NCBI GenBank assembly: GCA_044868005.1
Contig: JBIOVX010000095.1
Location: 1-64,000 of the forward strand
Direction: 5' to 3'
DNA: 64,000 bases
Source: DATARR01 sp044868005
Lineage (GTDB): Bacteria; Acidobacteriota; Thermoanaerobaculia; Multivoradales; UBA5704
In this document: positions 1-11,937 of the stretch, piece after piece
Position numbering within the stretch: position 1 is the first letter of the stretch
Layout: every line of letters starts with the position of its first letter
Translations under genes and position numbers: made by a program
The notes under the pieces: model-generated
The model's input: the letters and a program-made list of their open reading frames with translations, nothing else
Told to the model about the DNA's origin: nothing
Database searches by the model: none

Positions 1-88
1 TCCCGGAGGGAGAGAGGGGAAAGAAAACAAATCTTTTCGTCTTTCTCCCTCCTCTCCCTCTGGGAGAGGAGGGCCGGGGTGGTGAGGG
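1..88. repeat. REP-like palindromic intergenic element (copy 1)
   Basis: Two nested inverted repeats are visible. The arm GGAGGGAGA at 5-13 pairs with TCTCCCTCC at 44-52, and CCTCTCCC at 51-58 pairs with GGGAGAGG at 62-69 across a 3-nt loop. It is followed by a GGCCGGGGTGGTGAGG tail. The same palindrome-plus-'GGGGTGAGG' style recurs near 26300, 40298-40359 and 60400, so it looks like a dispersed repeat family of this genome. The left end may be cut by the window boundary. Confidence 0.6.
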
Positions 89-160
89 CTTCGGAGGGCA
101 TGGCGCTCCGAGGAGGTGAGGACCCGCAGGATCGGCCGCCCTGCGATAAGATCCGCCGCC

Positions 161-1720
<1,560 letters not shown>

Positions 1721-1834
1721 TGGCGCTTGCTGGAGCCGGCAGTCTCTGCTTTTCTTGACACCCAGGCGGCGCGTGCGGCAAGCTGACGGACGCTCGAAGC
1801 GGTCCAGGAGCAAGGAGTCGTCCAAGGAGAGGAC

Positions 1835-2221
1835 ATGAGAGAGAAAGATCGAGAGCTGAAGCGCCGGCGCCACCGCCGGTTGAAGCGACTGAAGAGGCGG
1901 ACCCGCGAGGAGACGCAGCTCCGGACCGAGCGGGCGACGGCCTCCAAGCGCTCGGTGAAGAAGCCGCCGGCCACCGCCGAGGTGCAGGGCTCCGCGGCGG
2001 CGGCGGCCGTCGAGGCTCCGGCCCCGCCCGCGGAAGGCGCGAGGAAGCGGACCGCGGAGAAGAAGCCGGCGGCCGTGAAGAAGCCGGCCGAAAAGAAACC
2101 CGCCGCGGAGAAAAAGCCCGCCGTGAAGAAGGCGCCGGCCAAGAAGGCGGCGAAGAAGCCGGCCGGCGAGGCGGAGCCCGACGGCGGTGAGCCCGGTCCG
2201 GAGGAGCCCCAGACCGCCTGA
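1835..2221 (+). CDS. Lys/Ala/Pro-rich basic protein, histone-H1-like composition, unknown function
   Basis: A 128-residue protein. Residues 1-45 are extremely rich in Arg, Lys and Glu (RRRHRRLKRLKRRTREE) and probably helical. Residues 65-120 consist of KKPA/EKKPAA-type repeats like those of bacterial histone-H1-like or nucleoid-associated tails. A strong ribosome site (AAGGAGAGGAC) sits just before ATG 1835. A perfect -35 hexamer TTGACA lies at 1755-1760, but I see no good -10 at the right spacing. DNA or RNA binding is an inference from charge only. Low-complexity sequence makes homology assignment unreliable. It sits between pccB and glyA on the same strand. Confidence 0.7.
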   Translation: MREKDRELKRRRHRRLKRLKRRTREETQLRTERATASKRSVKKPPATAEVQGSAAAAAVEAPAPPAEGARKRTAEKKPAAVKKPAEKKPAAEKKPAVKKAPAKKAAKKPAGEAEPDGGEPGPEEPQTA

Positions 2222-2264
2222 GCCGCGACGTCATCCACCCCTTGTCCACACCTCTCCAGCGACC

Positions 2265-2286
2265 GCCGGAACTTTTCGCTTCCGGC
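2265..2286 (+). other. small hairpin in glyA leader
   Basis: GCCGGAA at 2265-2271 pairs perfectly with TTCCGGC at 2280-2286 across an 8-nt loop, about 30 nt upstream of the glyA start. It is too short and lacks a T-run, so it is not a convincing terminator. It could be chance or a leader structure. Confidence 0.25.
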
Positions 2287-2315
2287 CTCGCCGTCTCCCC
2301 CCGGAGGAGCCCTCG

Positions 2316-3569
2316 ATGTCCGACTACCGTTCGCTGAAAGCCGTCGATCCCGAGGTCTATCAGGCCATCGCCGACGAGCGCGCGCGCCAGAACTTCGGGT
2401 TGGAGCTCATCGCCTCCGAGAACTTCGTCAGCCGCGCCGTGCTGGAGGCCGCCGGCAGCGTGATGACCAACAAGTACGCCGAGGGCTATCCCGGCCGGCG
2501 CTACTACGGCGGCTGCGAGTTCGTGGACGTCGTCGAGCGGCTGGCGATCGAGCGCGCCAAGCAGCTCTTCGGCGCCGAGCACGTCAACGTCCAGCCCCAC
2601 AGCGGCACCTCGGCCAACATGGGGGTCTACTTCGGCTTCCTCAAGCCGGGCGACAAGCTGATGGGCATGGACCTCTCCTGCGGCGGCCACCTCACTCACG
2701 GCCACCGCCTCTCCTACTCCGGCCGCGATTTCCACGTCGTGGCCTACGGCGTGGACCGCGAGAGCGAGAGGATCGACTATGACGAGGTCGAGCGCATCGC
2801 CCTGGAAGAGCGGCCGAAGCTGATCGTCTGCGGCGCCTCCGCCTACAGCCGCGTCATCGACTTCGAGCGCTTCCGCGCCATCGCCGACAAGGTGGGCGCG
2901 CTGCTCATGGCGGACATCGCGCACATCGCCGGCCTGGTGGCGGCGGGCCTGCATCCCTCGCCCATTCCCCACTGCCACTTCGTGACCACCACCACGCACA
3001 AGACGCTGCGCGGTCCCCGCGCCGGCATGGTGATGTGCAAGGAGGAGTTCGCCAAGGACCTCGACCGCGCCATCTTTCCCGGCATCCAGGGCGGACCGCT
3101 GATGCACATCATCGCCGCCAAGGCCGTAGCCTTGAAGGAGGCCCTCACCGAGGAGTTCCGGAGTTACCAGCAACAGATCGTGGCCAACGCCAAGGCGCTC
3201 GCGGATCGCCTCACTGGAAACGGCCTGCGCATCGTCTCCGGCGGCACGGAGAATCACGTCTTCCTCCTCGACGTCGCCCACGCGGGGCTGACGGGAAAGG
3301 TGATGGAGAAAGCGCTCGAGGCCGCCGGCATCACGGTCAACAAGAACACCATCCCGTACGATCCGAACCCGCCGCTCGTCGCCTCCGGCATCCGCATCGG
3401 CACGGCCGCGCTGACGACGCGAGACATGAAAGAGCCGGAGATGGAGAAGGTGGGCGACTTCATCACCGAAGTCGTACGCGCGCCCGAGGACGCCGGAGTC
3501 CGCGAGAGCGTCCGCGGCAAGGTGCGGGAGCTGTGCGAGCGGTTTCCTCTTTACGATCCGTTGATGTAG
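2316..3569 (+). CDS. glyA: serine hydroxymethyltransferase
   Basis: A 417-residue PLP enzyme interconverting serine plus tetrahydrofolate with glycine plus methylene-tetrahydrofolate. The sequence shows the family hallmarks LELIASENFVS near the N-terminus, NKYAEGYPGRRYYGG, the PLP-lysine segment FVTTTTHKTLRGPRAG, and the C-terminal GIRIGTAALTTRD. Length is standard. ATG 2316 was chosen because it is preceded by GGAGGAG and gives the conserved N-terminus; the longer in-frame extension to 2187 overlaps the upstream gene and is not conserved in type. folC and accD downstream are on the other strand, so any folate link is functional, not operonic. Confidence 0.97.
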   Translation: MSDYRSLKAVDPEVYQAIADERARQNFGLELIASENFVSRAVLEAAGSVMTNKYAEGYPGRRYYGGCEFVDVVERLAIERAKQLFGAEHVNVQPHSGTSANMGVYFGFLKPGDKLMGMDLSCGGHLTHGHRLSYSGRDFHVVAYGVDRESERIDYDEVERIALEERPKLIVCGASAYSRVIDFERFRAIADKVGALLMADIAHIAGLVAAGLHPSPIPHCHFVTTTTHKTLRGPRAGMVMCKEEFAKDLDRAIFPGIQGGPLMHIIAAKAVALKEALTEEFRSYQQQIVANAKALADRLTGNGLRIVSGGTENHVFLLDVAHAGLTGKVMEKALEAAGITVNKNTIPYDPNPPLVASGIRIGTAALTTRDMKEPEMEKVGDFITEVVRAPEDAGVRESVRGKVRELCERFPLYDPLM

Positions 3570-3572
3570 GCC

Positions 3573-3875
3573 TCAGGCCGCTGGAGCGATTGGATTCACT
3601 TCCTTCTGGACGAGGTCGCCGACGGCCCTTTGAGCTTCTTCCAGGTCGTAGTCCAACTGTAGTCCCAGCCAAAAGCGTTCCGAGGTCCCGAAGTAGCGCG
3701 CCAGACGCAGCGCCGTATCGGGGGTGATCGCCCGCTTGCCGAGAACGATCTCGTTCACTCGCCGCGGCGGCACCTTGATCTCGCGCGCCAGCCGGTTCTG
3801 ACTGATGTCCAAAGGTCTGAGAAACTCTTCGAGGAGGACCTCCCCGGGATGCACGTTCGGCAGTCGCTTCTTCAT
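3573..3875 (-). CDS. higA: HigA-family antitoxin, helix-turn-helix
   Basis: About 100 residues of the HigA (VapI-like) addiction-module family. The N-terminal VHPGEVLLEEFLRPL, HTH segment SQNRLAREIKVPPRRVNEIV, GKRAITPDTALRLARYFG and FWLGLQLDYDLEEA match the family consensus closely. It should neutralise HigB encoded just upstream on the same strand (7-bp gap) and autorepress the operon. I used the internal ATG at 3875, where family proteins begin (MKKRLPNVHPGE). The 3' end lies 3 bp from the glyA stop, convergent with it. Locally lower GC than the neighbours supports an acquired module. Confidence 0.93.
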   Translation of the reverse strand: MKKRLPNVHPGEVLLEEFLRPLDISQNRLAREIKVPPRRVNEIVLGKRAITPDTALRLARYFGTSERFWLGLQLDYDLEEAQRAVGDLVQKEVNPIAPAA

Positions 3876-3882
3876 GACGTCC

Positions 3883-4164
3883 TCAGTGGTAGTCGACGAT
3901 CTCAACCTCGTAGGCATCCCTCTCGCGCCATTCGAAGCAGATTCGCCAGCGGTCGTTGATCCGGATGCTGTACTGCCCAGCGCGGTCGCCTTTCAATGCC
4001 TCCAACCGGTTTCCGGGTGGAATCCGGAGATCCAATAAGCCTTGCGCGTTGTTGAGCATTCTCAGCTTCCGCCGCGCCACTTCTTGTAGCGCCCGCGGCA
4101 GTTGGCGGACCTCCTCGCCTCGCCAGATCTCTTCAGTCCACCTGCTTCTGAAGGATCTGATCAC
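3883..4164 (-). CDS. higB: HigB-family mRNA-interferase toxin (RelE superfamily)
   Basis: A 93-residue plasmid-maintenance-killer type toxin predicted to cleave mRNA at the ribosome. Family motifs are RKLRMLNNA, PPGNRLEALKGDRAGQYSIRIN and WRICFEW, ending EVEIVDYH. The start is assigned to GTG 4164 (VIRSFRSRW), the usual HigB N-terminus. An upstream in-frame TTG at 4200 lies inside the predicted promoter -35 box and is therefore unlikely. Toxin-first gene order (higB-higA) is typical of this family. The mRNA would start at or within a base or two of the GTG, so translation may be leaderless. Confidence 0.92.
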   Translation of the reverse strand: MIRSFRSRWTEEIWRGEEVRQLPRALQEVARRKLRMLNNAQGLLDLRIPPGNRLEALKGDRAGQYSIRINDRWRICFEWRERDAYEVEIVDYH

Positions 4165-4171
4165 AAGGGGA

Positions 4172-4207
4172 CTATAACGCCGCGCGTCATATAACGTCAA
4201 GCGTCAT
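4172..4207 (-). promoter_or_regulatory. higBA promoter with 17-bp tandem operator repeat
   Basis: On the minus strand TTGACG (4200-4195), a 17-nt spacer and TTATAG (4177-4172) form a good sigma70-type promoter directed at higB. The promoter is built from two adjacent 17-bp units, ATGACGCTTGACGTTAT (4207-4191) and ATGACGCGCGGCGTTAT (4190-4174), that match at 14 of 17 positions. Such repeats covering the -35 and spacer would be a natural HigA operator. The expected start site (about 7 nt past the -10) coincides with GTG 4164. Confidence 0.65.
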
Positions 4208-4299
4208 GGTCATTCCGCGATAGAATTGGCGACGCTTGCAACGGAACGGCTGACGCCGCCGTTGATGGAGTTCACGTCGGCGGTAGAGGAGTATCACCG

Positions 4300-4731
4300 A
4301 TGGCAGACTTAATCTATTGCGGTACCGATCCGCCAGTCGACGCGGCAGGAACACAGCAGTTGCTTGTGGGGTCTCACAGCGCGATCTGGTGTCCACCGAT
4401 GAGATTGCCGGTCCAGCCATCCGATGGCGACCGCGTGTGGCTCGTTTGGAGATCTGCTCCTGCTGCCGTTCCGCTTCTGCTGGGTGGTGGTCGAATTACA
4501 GTCACGGACAATGGCCAAGCCCTATGGAGGAACAGCACGCTCCCTGGCGTTAGACGGGCAGCTATAGCACTCGGATATGGTGGGCCGACCAACATGGCTT
4601 TTCTGCATCTGACGGGAGTTGTGAGCCCGCAAGGTCAGCTGCCGGTAAACATAGGTGCAGTCTCGGCGGGGCTCAATGTCGCAACCCCCCAGCAAGTGCA
4701 GCTACTCGCTCAGATTCTGGATATTCGCTAG
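4300..4731 (+). CDS. hypothetical protein, probably accessory
   Basis: A 143-residue protein I do not recognise. It starts MADLIYCGTDPP and has a central segment DGDRVWLVWRSAPAAVPLLLGGGRITVT that looks like beta strands, with no signal peptide or membrane helix. An AGAGGAG ribosome site lies about 9 nt before ATG 4300. GC is visibly lower than that of the core genes, and it sits between a HigBA module and an orphan antitoxin, so it is probably part of an acquired patch. No function can be assigned from motifs. Confidence 0.6.
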   Translation: MADLIYCGTDPPVDAAGTQQLLVGSHSAIWCPPMRLPVQPSDGDRVWLVWRSAPAAVPLLLGGGRITVTDNGQALWRNSTLPGVRRAAIALGYGGPTNMAFLHLTGVVSPQGQLPVNIGAVSAGLNVATPQQVQLLAQILDIR

Positions 4732-4767
4732 CGATCCGGATCACGAAGTGGGTATCGAGGACGGCCT

Positions 4768-5031
4768 TCAAGGCTCAGATCCGGTCCGGCGAGGCCGCAG
4801 TCCCTCCGAGGAGCCGTCCCACTCCCACCCCCACCGGTCCGCCTCCTCGACGTCCGGCACGTGAATCAACTCCCGGTAATCGGGAATCTGGGCGGACGGC
4901 TCTCCCTGTTCGGCCCGCTTGAGGAGCAGCCGGGTTCCTTTCCTCTCGATGAGGACGACCTCTCCCGCCGCGACCTCGTTGAGCAGGCGGAACCAGTACT
5001 TGCGGGCCTCCGTGGCGGTCACGCGCTTCAT
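4768..5031 (-). CDS. Phd/YefM-like orphan antitoxin
   Basis: An 87-residue protein whose first 45 residues (MKRVTATEARKYWFRLLNEV then GEVVLIERKGTRLLLKR) have the Phd/YefM arrangement: N-terminal DNA-binding helix pair followed by a beta hairpin. The C-terminal part, rich in acidic and Trp residues, would be the toxin-binding tail. The internal ATG at 5031 fits the family start better than the longer reading. No Doc, YoeB or PIN partner is encoded next to it: downstream is the unknown gene at 4300-4731 on the other strand, and upstream is the phased repeat array. It is therefore an orphan, or its partner is unrecognised. Confidence 0.72.
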   Translation of the reverse strand: MKRVTATEARKYWFRLLNEVAAGEVVLIERKGTRLLLKRAEQGEPSAQIPDYRELIHVPDVEEADRWGWEWDGSSEGLRPRRTGSEP

Positions 5032-5141
5032 GTGTTGGACAGGGTACATCATCCGAAACGGCTCCCCGCTCCCCTCGCACTCGCGCCAGCCGACCGGCGT
5101 CCTCGCCAAAGGACAGCACGCCGTTTTCCCTGCCGTTTCGG

Positions 5142-5429
5142 CACGTAAAACTCGCTCCGATTCCCTCGCAGACTGTTTTTTCTGCTCGTAGACCGTCTAT
5201 TCATTTTTTAGACCGTTTTTTCCGCTCGGAGAGTGTTTAAAGCCAAAAAACAGTCTGCCGGTGGATTTTTAGAGTGTTTTTTCCCAAAAAACACTCTCCA
5301 AACGGAAAAAACGGTCTCCGACGGGAAAAAACGCCCTAAAAATCCACCGGAGCGTGTTTGAGGGGAATGGAGCGTGTTCAAGCAGATCGGAGCGTCTTCC
5401 AGTGGCCTGGAGCGTGTTCGAGCGAATCG
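5142..5429. repeat. 20-bp phased array of short motif in both orientations with long inverted repeats
   Basis: At least 14 copies of a motif like GGAGxxxGTTTTTT occur at almost exactly 20-bp steps. Plus-strand copies begin AGACTG 5170, AGACCG 5190, AGACCG 5210, AGAGTG 5230, AGAGTG 5271, and AGCGTG/AGCGTC at 5351, 5371, 5391 and 5411. Minus-strand copies are read from CAGTCT 5251, CACTCT 5292, CGGTCT 5312, CGCCCT 5332 and a diverged one at about 5144-5158. Pairs of opposite orientation are perfectly complementary: 5169-5181 with 5245-5257 (13 bp), 5210-5224 with 5303-5317 (15 bp), 5258-5272 with 5336-5350 (15 bp), and 5271-5282 with 5286-5297 (12 bp around a CCC loop). The last four units (5350-5429) are direct repeats with variable 12-13-bp tails. 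It lies between folC (3' end) and the orphan antitoxin (5' end), both minus strand. No coding sequence is supported here. Confidence 0.85.
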
Positions 5430-5458
5430 GCGTCCGGAATAGCCGGTTTCGGAACGAC

Positions 5459-6724
5459 TCAGAGCCGCTTCCGGATCTCACCCACCAGGTAGATCGATCC
5501 GCAGACCACCAGCACCTCCCCGCCGAGCGCCAGGGCCCGTTCCAGCGCCTGGCCGGGGTCCGGCTCGACGAAGACGCCTTCGCGCTCGCCGAGGAGCGCC
5601 GCCAGCTCGGCCGGGTCCTTGGCCCGCGGGCTCGGCGGCGCGGTGAGGACGATCCTCCTCGCGCGCGGAGAGAGGAGGGAGAGCATCTCTCCATAATCCT
5701 TGTCCGCCAGCACGCCGAAGAGGAGATCGACGGGACGGCCGAGGCGGTCGAGGAACTCCGCGAGCACGGCGGCTCCGGCGGCGTTGTGCGCGGCGTCGAG
5801 AAGAACCCGGCGGCCGTCCGGCAGCTCGATGGGCTCCAGGCGGCCCGGCCAGCGGCAGGCGGCGGCGCCCTCCGCGATGGCTCGCGGATCGATCCTCTCG
5901 AAGCCGACCTCGGCGAGGGTCTCGGCCGCCCCCACGGCGAGGCCCAGGTTCTTCGCTTGATGATCCCCTAGCAACGCGAGATGAAGATCGTAATGCCGGA
6001 GAGGCGTCGCGAGCCGGACGCGCTGTCCCGTCCAACCTTGGAATTCCGTCCCTTCGACCTCAACGCCTTCGGAGGCGAAGCGGAGATCCGCGCCGATTTC
6101 GGCGGCGGCCGCCCGCAGCGACTCCGCGGCCTCGGGTTCCTCGACCCAGGCGAGCGCCGGCTTGCCCGGCCGCAGGATGCCAGCCTTCTCGCGGGCAATG
6201 GCGGCCAGGGTGTCTCCCAGATACTCGCGGTGATCGAAGCCGATGGGAGTGATGAGCGAGAGGACCGGATCGCAGAGGTTGGTGGCGTCGAGCCTTCCGC
6301 CGAGGCCGACCTCGACGATGGCGAGATCGACTCGCTCTTCGGCGAACCAGCGGAAGGCGGCCAGGGTAACCGCCTCGAAGTAGGTGGGTGGAGATCCCGT
6401 CTCGCGCTCGGCGAGGGCGACGAGGTCCGCCAGCAGCTCGGCGAAGCGATCGGACGCGATCATGCGTCCGCCGATCCGCAGCCGCTCCTCGACTTGCTCG
6501 AGGTGAGGCGAGGTGTAGAGCCCCGTGCGGTAACCGGCGGCGCCGGCCATGGCCGCGGTGAGCGCCGCGGTCGAGCCCTTGCCGTTGGTGCCGGCCACCA
6601 GGACGGAGGGGAACCGGCGCTGCGGCTCGCCGAGCGCGGTCAGGAGGGTGCGGGACCTCTCCAGGCCGAGCTTGATGCCCAGGGCTTCGAGGCGGGCGAG
6701 GATTACGTCAGGTGCCGCAGGCAC
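5459..6724 (-). CDS. folC: bifunctional folylpolyglutamate synthase/dihydrofolate synthase
   Basis: About 421 residues. The enzyme ligates glutamate to dihydropteroate and to folates, using ATP, in the cytoplasm. Mur-ligase-family hallmarks are the P-loop GTNGKGST at about residues 45-52, YTSPHLEQVEERLRI, YFEAVTLAAFRWFAEE, the GLGGRLDATN segment, PIGFDHREYLGDT and LLDAAHNAAGA in the C-terminal domain. The start is assigned to GTG 6724, which overlaps the accD stop by about 20 bp and has GGAG upstream. The accD-folC pair is a frequent arrangement, consistent with co-transcription. Longer in-frame readings into accD are not part of the protein. Confidence 0.93.
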   Translation of the reverse strand: MPAAPDVILARLEALGIKLGLERSRTLLTALGEPQRRFPSVLVAGTNGKGSTAALTAAMAGAAGYRTGLYTSPHLEQVEERLRIGGRMIASDRFAELLADLVALAERETGSPPTYFEAVTLAAFRWFAEERVDLAIVEVGLGGRLDATNLCDPVLSLITPIGFDHREYLGDTLAAIAREKAGILRPGKPALAWVEEPEAAESLRAAAAEIGADLRFASEGVEVEGTEFQGWTGQRVRLATPLRHYDLHLALLGDHQAKNLGLAVGAAETLAEVGFERIDPRAIAEGAAACRWPGRLEPIELPDGRRVLLDAAHNAAGAAVLAEFLDRLGRPVDLLFGVLADKDYGEMLSLLSPRARRIVLTAPPSPRAKDPAELAALLGEREGVFVEPDPGQALERALALGGEVLVVCGSIYLVGEIRKRL

Positions 6725-7548
6725 CGGGCGAGCGTCTCCTTCATCTCGGCGCGGGGCACGACCATGTCGAGGAAGCCGTGCTCGAGGAGGAACTCGCTGC
6801 GCTGGAAGCCTTCGGGCAGGCTCTGGCGGATGGTCTGCTCGATCACCCGCGGGCCGGCGAAGCCGATCAGGGCTCCCGGCTCGGCGACGTTGAGGTCCCC
6901 CAGCATGGCGAAGGAGGCGGTGACGCCGCCGGTCGTCGGGTCGGTGAGCACGGAGAGGTAGGGCACGCGCGCGGCGCGCAGGCGGGCGAGCGCGGCCGAG
7001 ATCTTCGCCATCTGCATCAGCGAGAGCACGCCTTCCTGCATGCGGGCGCCGCCCGAGGCGGAGACGACGACGAGCGGCCATTGGCGCTCGGCGGCGCGCT
7101 CGGCGGCGCGGGTGATCTTCTCGCCGACGACGGAGCCCATGGAGCCGCCCATGAAGCGGTACTCCATGACGGCGGCCACCACCGGGATCTCCTCCATCGT
7201 CCCCTGCACGACGATCACCGCGTCGCGCTCGCCCACGGCTTGCTGGTAGGACTTCAGGCGGTCGCGGTAACGCTTCGAATCGCGGAAGTTGAGCGGGTCC
7301 GTGGGGCTGACGCCGGCGAACAGCTCGCGCGGCTGGGGCTCGTCGAGCAGCAGCGAGAGGCGCGTGCGGGCGTCGATGCGGAAGTGATAGCCGCACTTGG
7401 GGCAGACCTTCAGATTGCGGTCGAGGTCCCGCGAGTAGATGATCTCCTTGCAGCCCTCGCACTTGACCCACAGCCCTTCGGGCACGGTGCTGCGCGGACG
7501 GTCCACGCGGACCGCCTTGGGTTTCTTGGTCTTGCGGAACCAGGCCAT
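6703..7548 (-). CDS. accD: acetyl-CoA carboxylase carboxyltransferase subunit beta
   Basis: A 281-residue subunit of the heteromeric acetyl-CoA carboxylase making malonyl-CoA for fatty-acid synthesis. The zinc ribbon is complete (C30-x2-C33 and C49-x2-C52). The carboxyltransferase core has MGGSMGSVVGEKITRA, SASGGARMQEG, SVLTDPTTGGVTASFAMLGD and FAGPRVIEQTIR. Length and start are standard. It is followed by overlapping folC and preceded on the same strand by a small coiled-coil gene and the kinase gene. accA is not in the window. Confidence 0.96.
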   Translation of the reverse strand: MAWFRKTKKPKAVRVDRPRSTVPEGLWVKCEGCKEIIYSRDLDRNLKVCPKCGYHFRIDARTRLSLLLDEPQPRELFAGVSPTDPLNFRDSKRYRDRLKSYQQAVGERDAVIVVQGTMEEIPVVAAVMEYRFMGGSMGSVVGEKITRAAERAAERQWPLVVVSASGGARMQEGVLSLMQMAKISAALARLRAARVPYLSVLTDPTTGGVTASFAMLGDLNVAEPGALIGFAGPRVIEQTIRQSLPEGFQRSEFLLEHGFLDMVVPRAEMKETLARCLRHLT

Positions 7549-7637
7549 GAAGAAATGAGTTGCGGCGGCGCGCCGCTAGGCAATGGAAAACGAAAGCCGG
7601 CCCGGCGGGGGCCGGCGGCGCCGGTCGCCGCTAGGGC

Positions 7638-7868
7638 TCAGACGTCGGAGCGCCCTTCTTCAGCGTCGAGATCGTTGGGAATACCGAGCCGCATACAGGC
7701 GGCGTCGTACATCTGACGGGACGCCTTCTTGGCGTTCTGCAGCTCGGCGAGGCGGTCCTTCACCTTCGCCAGCTCCTCTTCGATCATCCGATCGAGCTCT
7801 TCCATTTCCTGCTTGGTCATGGCGAGCGTATTCTCGTAGAACTTTCGCTGTTGGTCGGTGAGGCTCAT
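7638..7868 (-). CDS. small coiled-coil protein, unknown function
   Basis: A 76-residue soluble protein that is almost entirely helical: residues 5-50 show heptad-like hydrophobic spacing (KQEMEELDRMIEEELAKVKD). The rest is a short tail ending DLDAEEGRSDV. It has a ribosome-site-like AGGAGAGAGG before ATG 7868 and lies 28 bp downstream of the kinase gene on the same strand, upstream of accD. No family is recognised. A role as kinase partner would be pure guesswork from adjacency. Confidence 0.75.
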   Translation of the reverse strand: MSLTDQQRKFYENTLAMTKQEMEELDRMIEEELAKVKDRLAELQNAKKASRQMYDAACMRLGIPNDLDAEEGRSDV

Positions 7869-7896
7869 CGTCTCCTCTCTCCTTCGCAGCTCCGCC

Positions 7897-10983
<3,087 letters not shown>

Positions 10984-11055
10984 ACTGATCTCCAGAATAA
11001 TTCCAGGCTGTTGTAGCACTCCCTACCTCGCCAGTCAATCGCGGGACGCCCCAAA

Positions 11056-11087
11056 TTGCTGATTTTTGTGGGATTTACCTGTAGAAT
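11056..11087 (+). promoter_or_regulatory. candidate promoter for yebC
   Basis: TAGAAT at 11082-11087 is a good -10 in a locally AT-rich stretch upstream of yebC. The best -35-like hexamer, TTGCTG at 11056-11061, is 20 bp away, longer than ideal. The stretch lies in the divergent gap between the kinase gene and yebC. Confidence 0.35.
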
Positions 11088-11126
11088 CATCCCCCTGCCG
11101 GGATCCTTTTTCAGGGAGCGTCCTCC

Positions 11127-11876
11127 ATGTCAGGTCATAGCAAGTGGGCCACGATCAAGCACAAGAAAGCGGCGACGGACGCCCGGCGCGGCAAGCTGTT
11201 CAGCAAGCTCCTCAAGGAGATCACCGTCGCCGCCCGCGTCGGCGGCGGCGATTCCAAGGGGAACCCCCGCCTGCGCGCCGCCATCCTCGAGGCGCGGTCG
11301 AACAGCGTCCCCAACGACAACATCGACCGCGCGGTCAAGAAGGGCACGGGCGAGATCGCGGCCGAGGTCTATGAAGAGGTCATCTACGAGGGCTACGGCC
11401 CGGCCGGCGTCGCCATGCTGGTCGAGGCGGCCACCGACAACCGCAACCGCACGACCGGCGAGATCCGCCACCTCTTCGCGCGCAACGGCGGCAACCTCGG
11501 CGAGGCGGGGTGCGTGGCCTGGATGTTCCACCGCCGCGGCTACTTCGTCGTCGAGAAGAGCGTCATGGACGAGGAGAAGCTCATGGAGCTCGCCCTGGAG
11601 CTGGGAGCGGACGACGTCGCCATCGAGGAGGACGTCTACGAGCTCTACACTCCCATGGAAGGCTTCATCGCCGCTCAGGAGGAGCTCGAGCGCCGCGGCG
11701 TCCCGACCGTCGTCAAGGAGCTGGCGATGGTCCCGCAGACGACCATCGACATCCCTGCCGACAAGGTGAGCCAGGTGCTGCGCCTGATCGAGGCGCTCGA
11801 AGATCACGACGACGCGCAGAAGGTCTGGGCCAACGTCAACATCGACCAGAAGGTCCTCGAGGCGCAGTCCCGATAA
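11127..11876 (+). CDS. yebC: YebC/PmpR-family protein
   Basis: A 249-residue member of the YebC family, of which some members act as transcriptional regulators and others as translation factors that relieve stalling at proline stretches. The conserved N-terminus MSGHSKWATIKHKKAATDARRG is present, as are GNPRLRAAI, NIDRAVKKGTG, YEGYGPAGVA and ATDNRNRT. Length matches the family. It precedes ruvC on the same strand, a common gene neighbourhood. The family's link to proline-rich translation is notable given the 37-proline OmpA-like protein nearby, though any functional link is inference. Confidence 0.96.
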   Translation: MSGHSKWATIKHKKAATDARRGKLFSKLLKEITVAARVGGGDSKGNPRLRAAILEARSNSVPNDNIDRAVKKGTGEIAAEVYEEVIYEGYGPAGVAMLVEAATDNRNRTTGEIRHLFARNGGNLGEAGCVAWMFHRRGYFVVEKSVMDEEKLMELALELGADDVAIEEDVYELYTPMEGFIAAQEELERRGVPTVVKELAMVPQTTIDIPADKVSQVLRLIEALEDHDDAQKVWANVNIDQKVLEAQSR

Positions 11877-11937
11877 GGGCCTCAGGCCTGTAGGGGCGGC
11901 CCTGCGTGGCCGCCCTGTTTTCCGCGAGACAAACGGC

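Noticed and set aside
1755..1783. Full promoter at the TTGACA upstream of the basic protein
   Set aside because: The -35 is perfect but the sequence at the -10 position (GCAAGC) is poor, so only the hexamer is noted in the gene entry.
5118..5430. CRISPR or integron attC interpretation of the 20-bp array
   Set aside because: There is no constant repeat with unique spacers of CRISPR length, the motif runs in both orientations, and no cas or integrase gene is near.
5459..7471. FolC-AccD fusion or frameshift
   Set aside because: The folC frame runs open through accD only as a shadow; both genes have proper starts and stops and merely overlap by about 20 bp.
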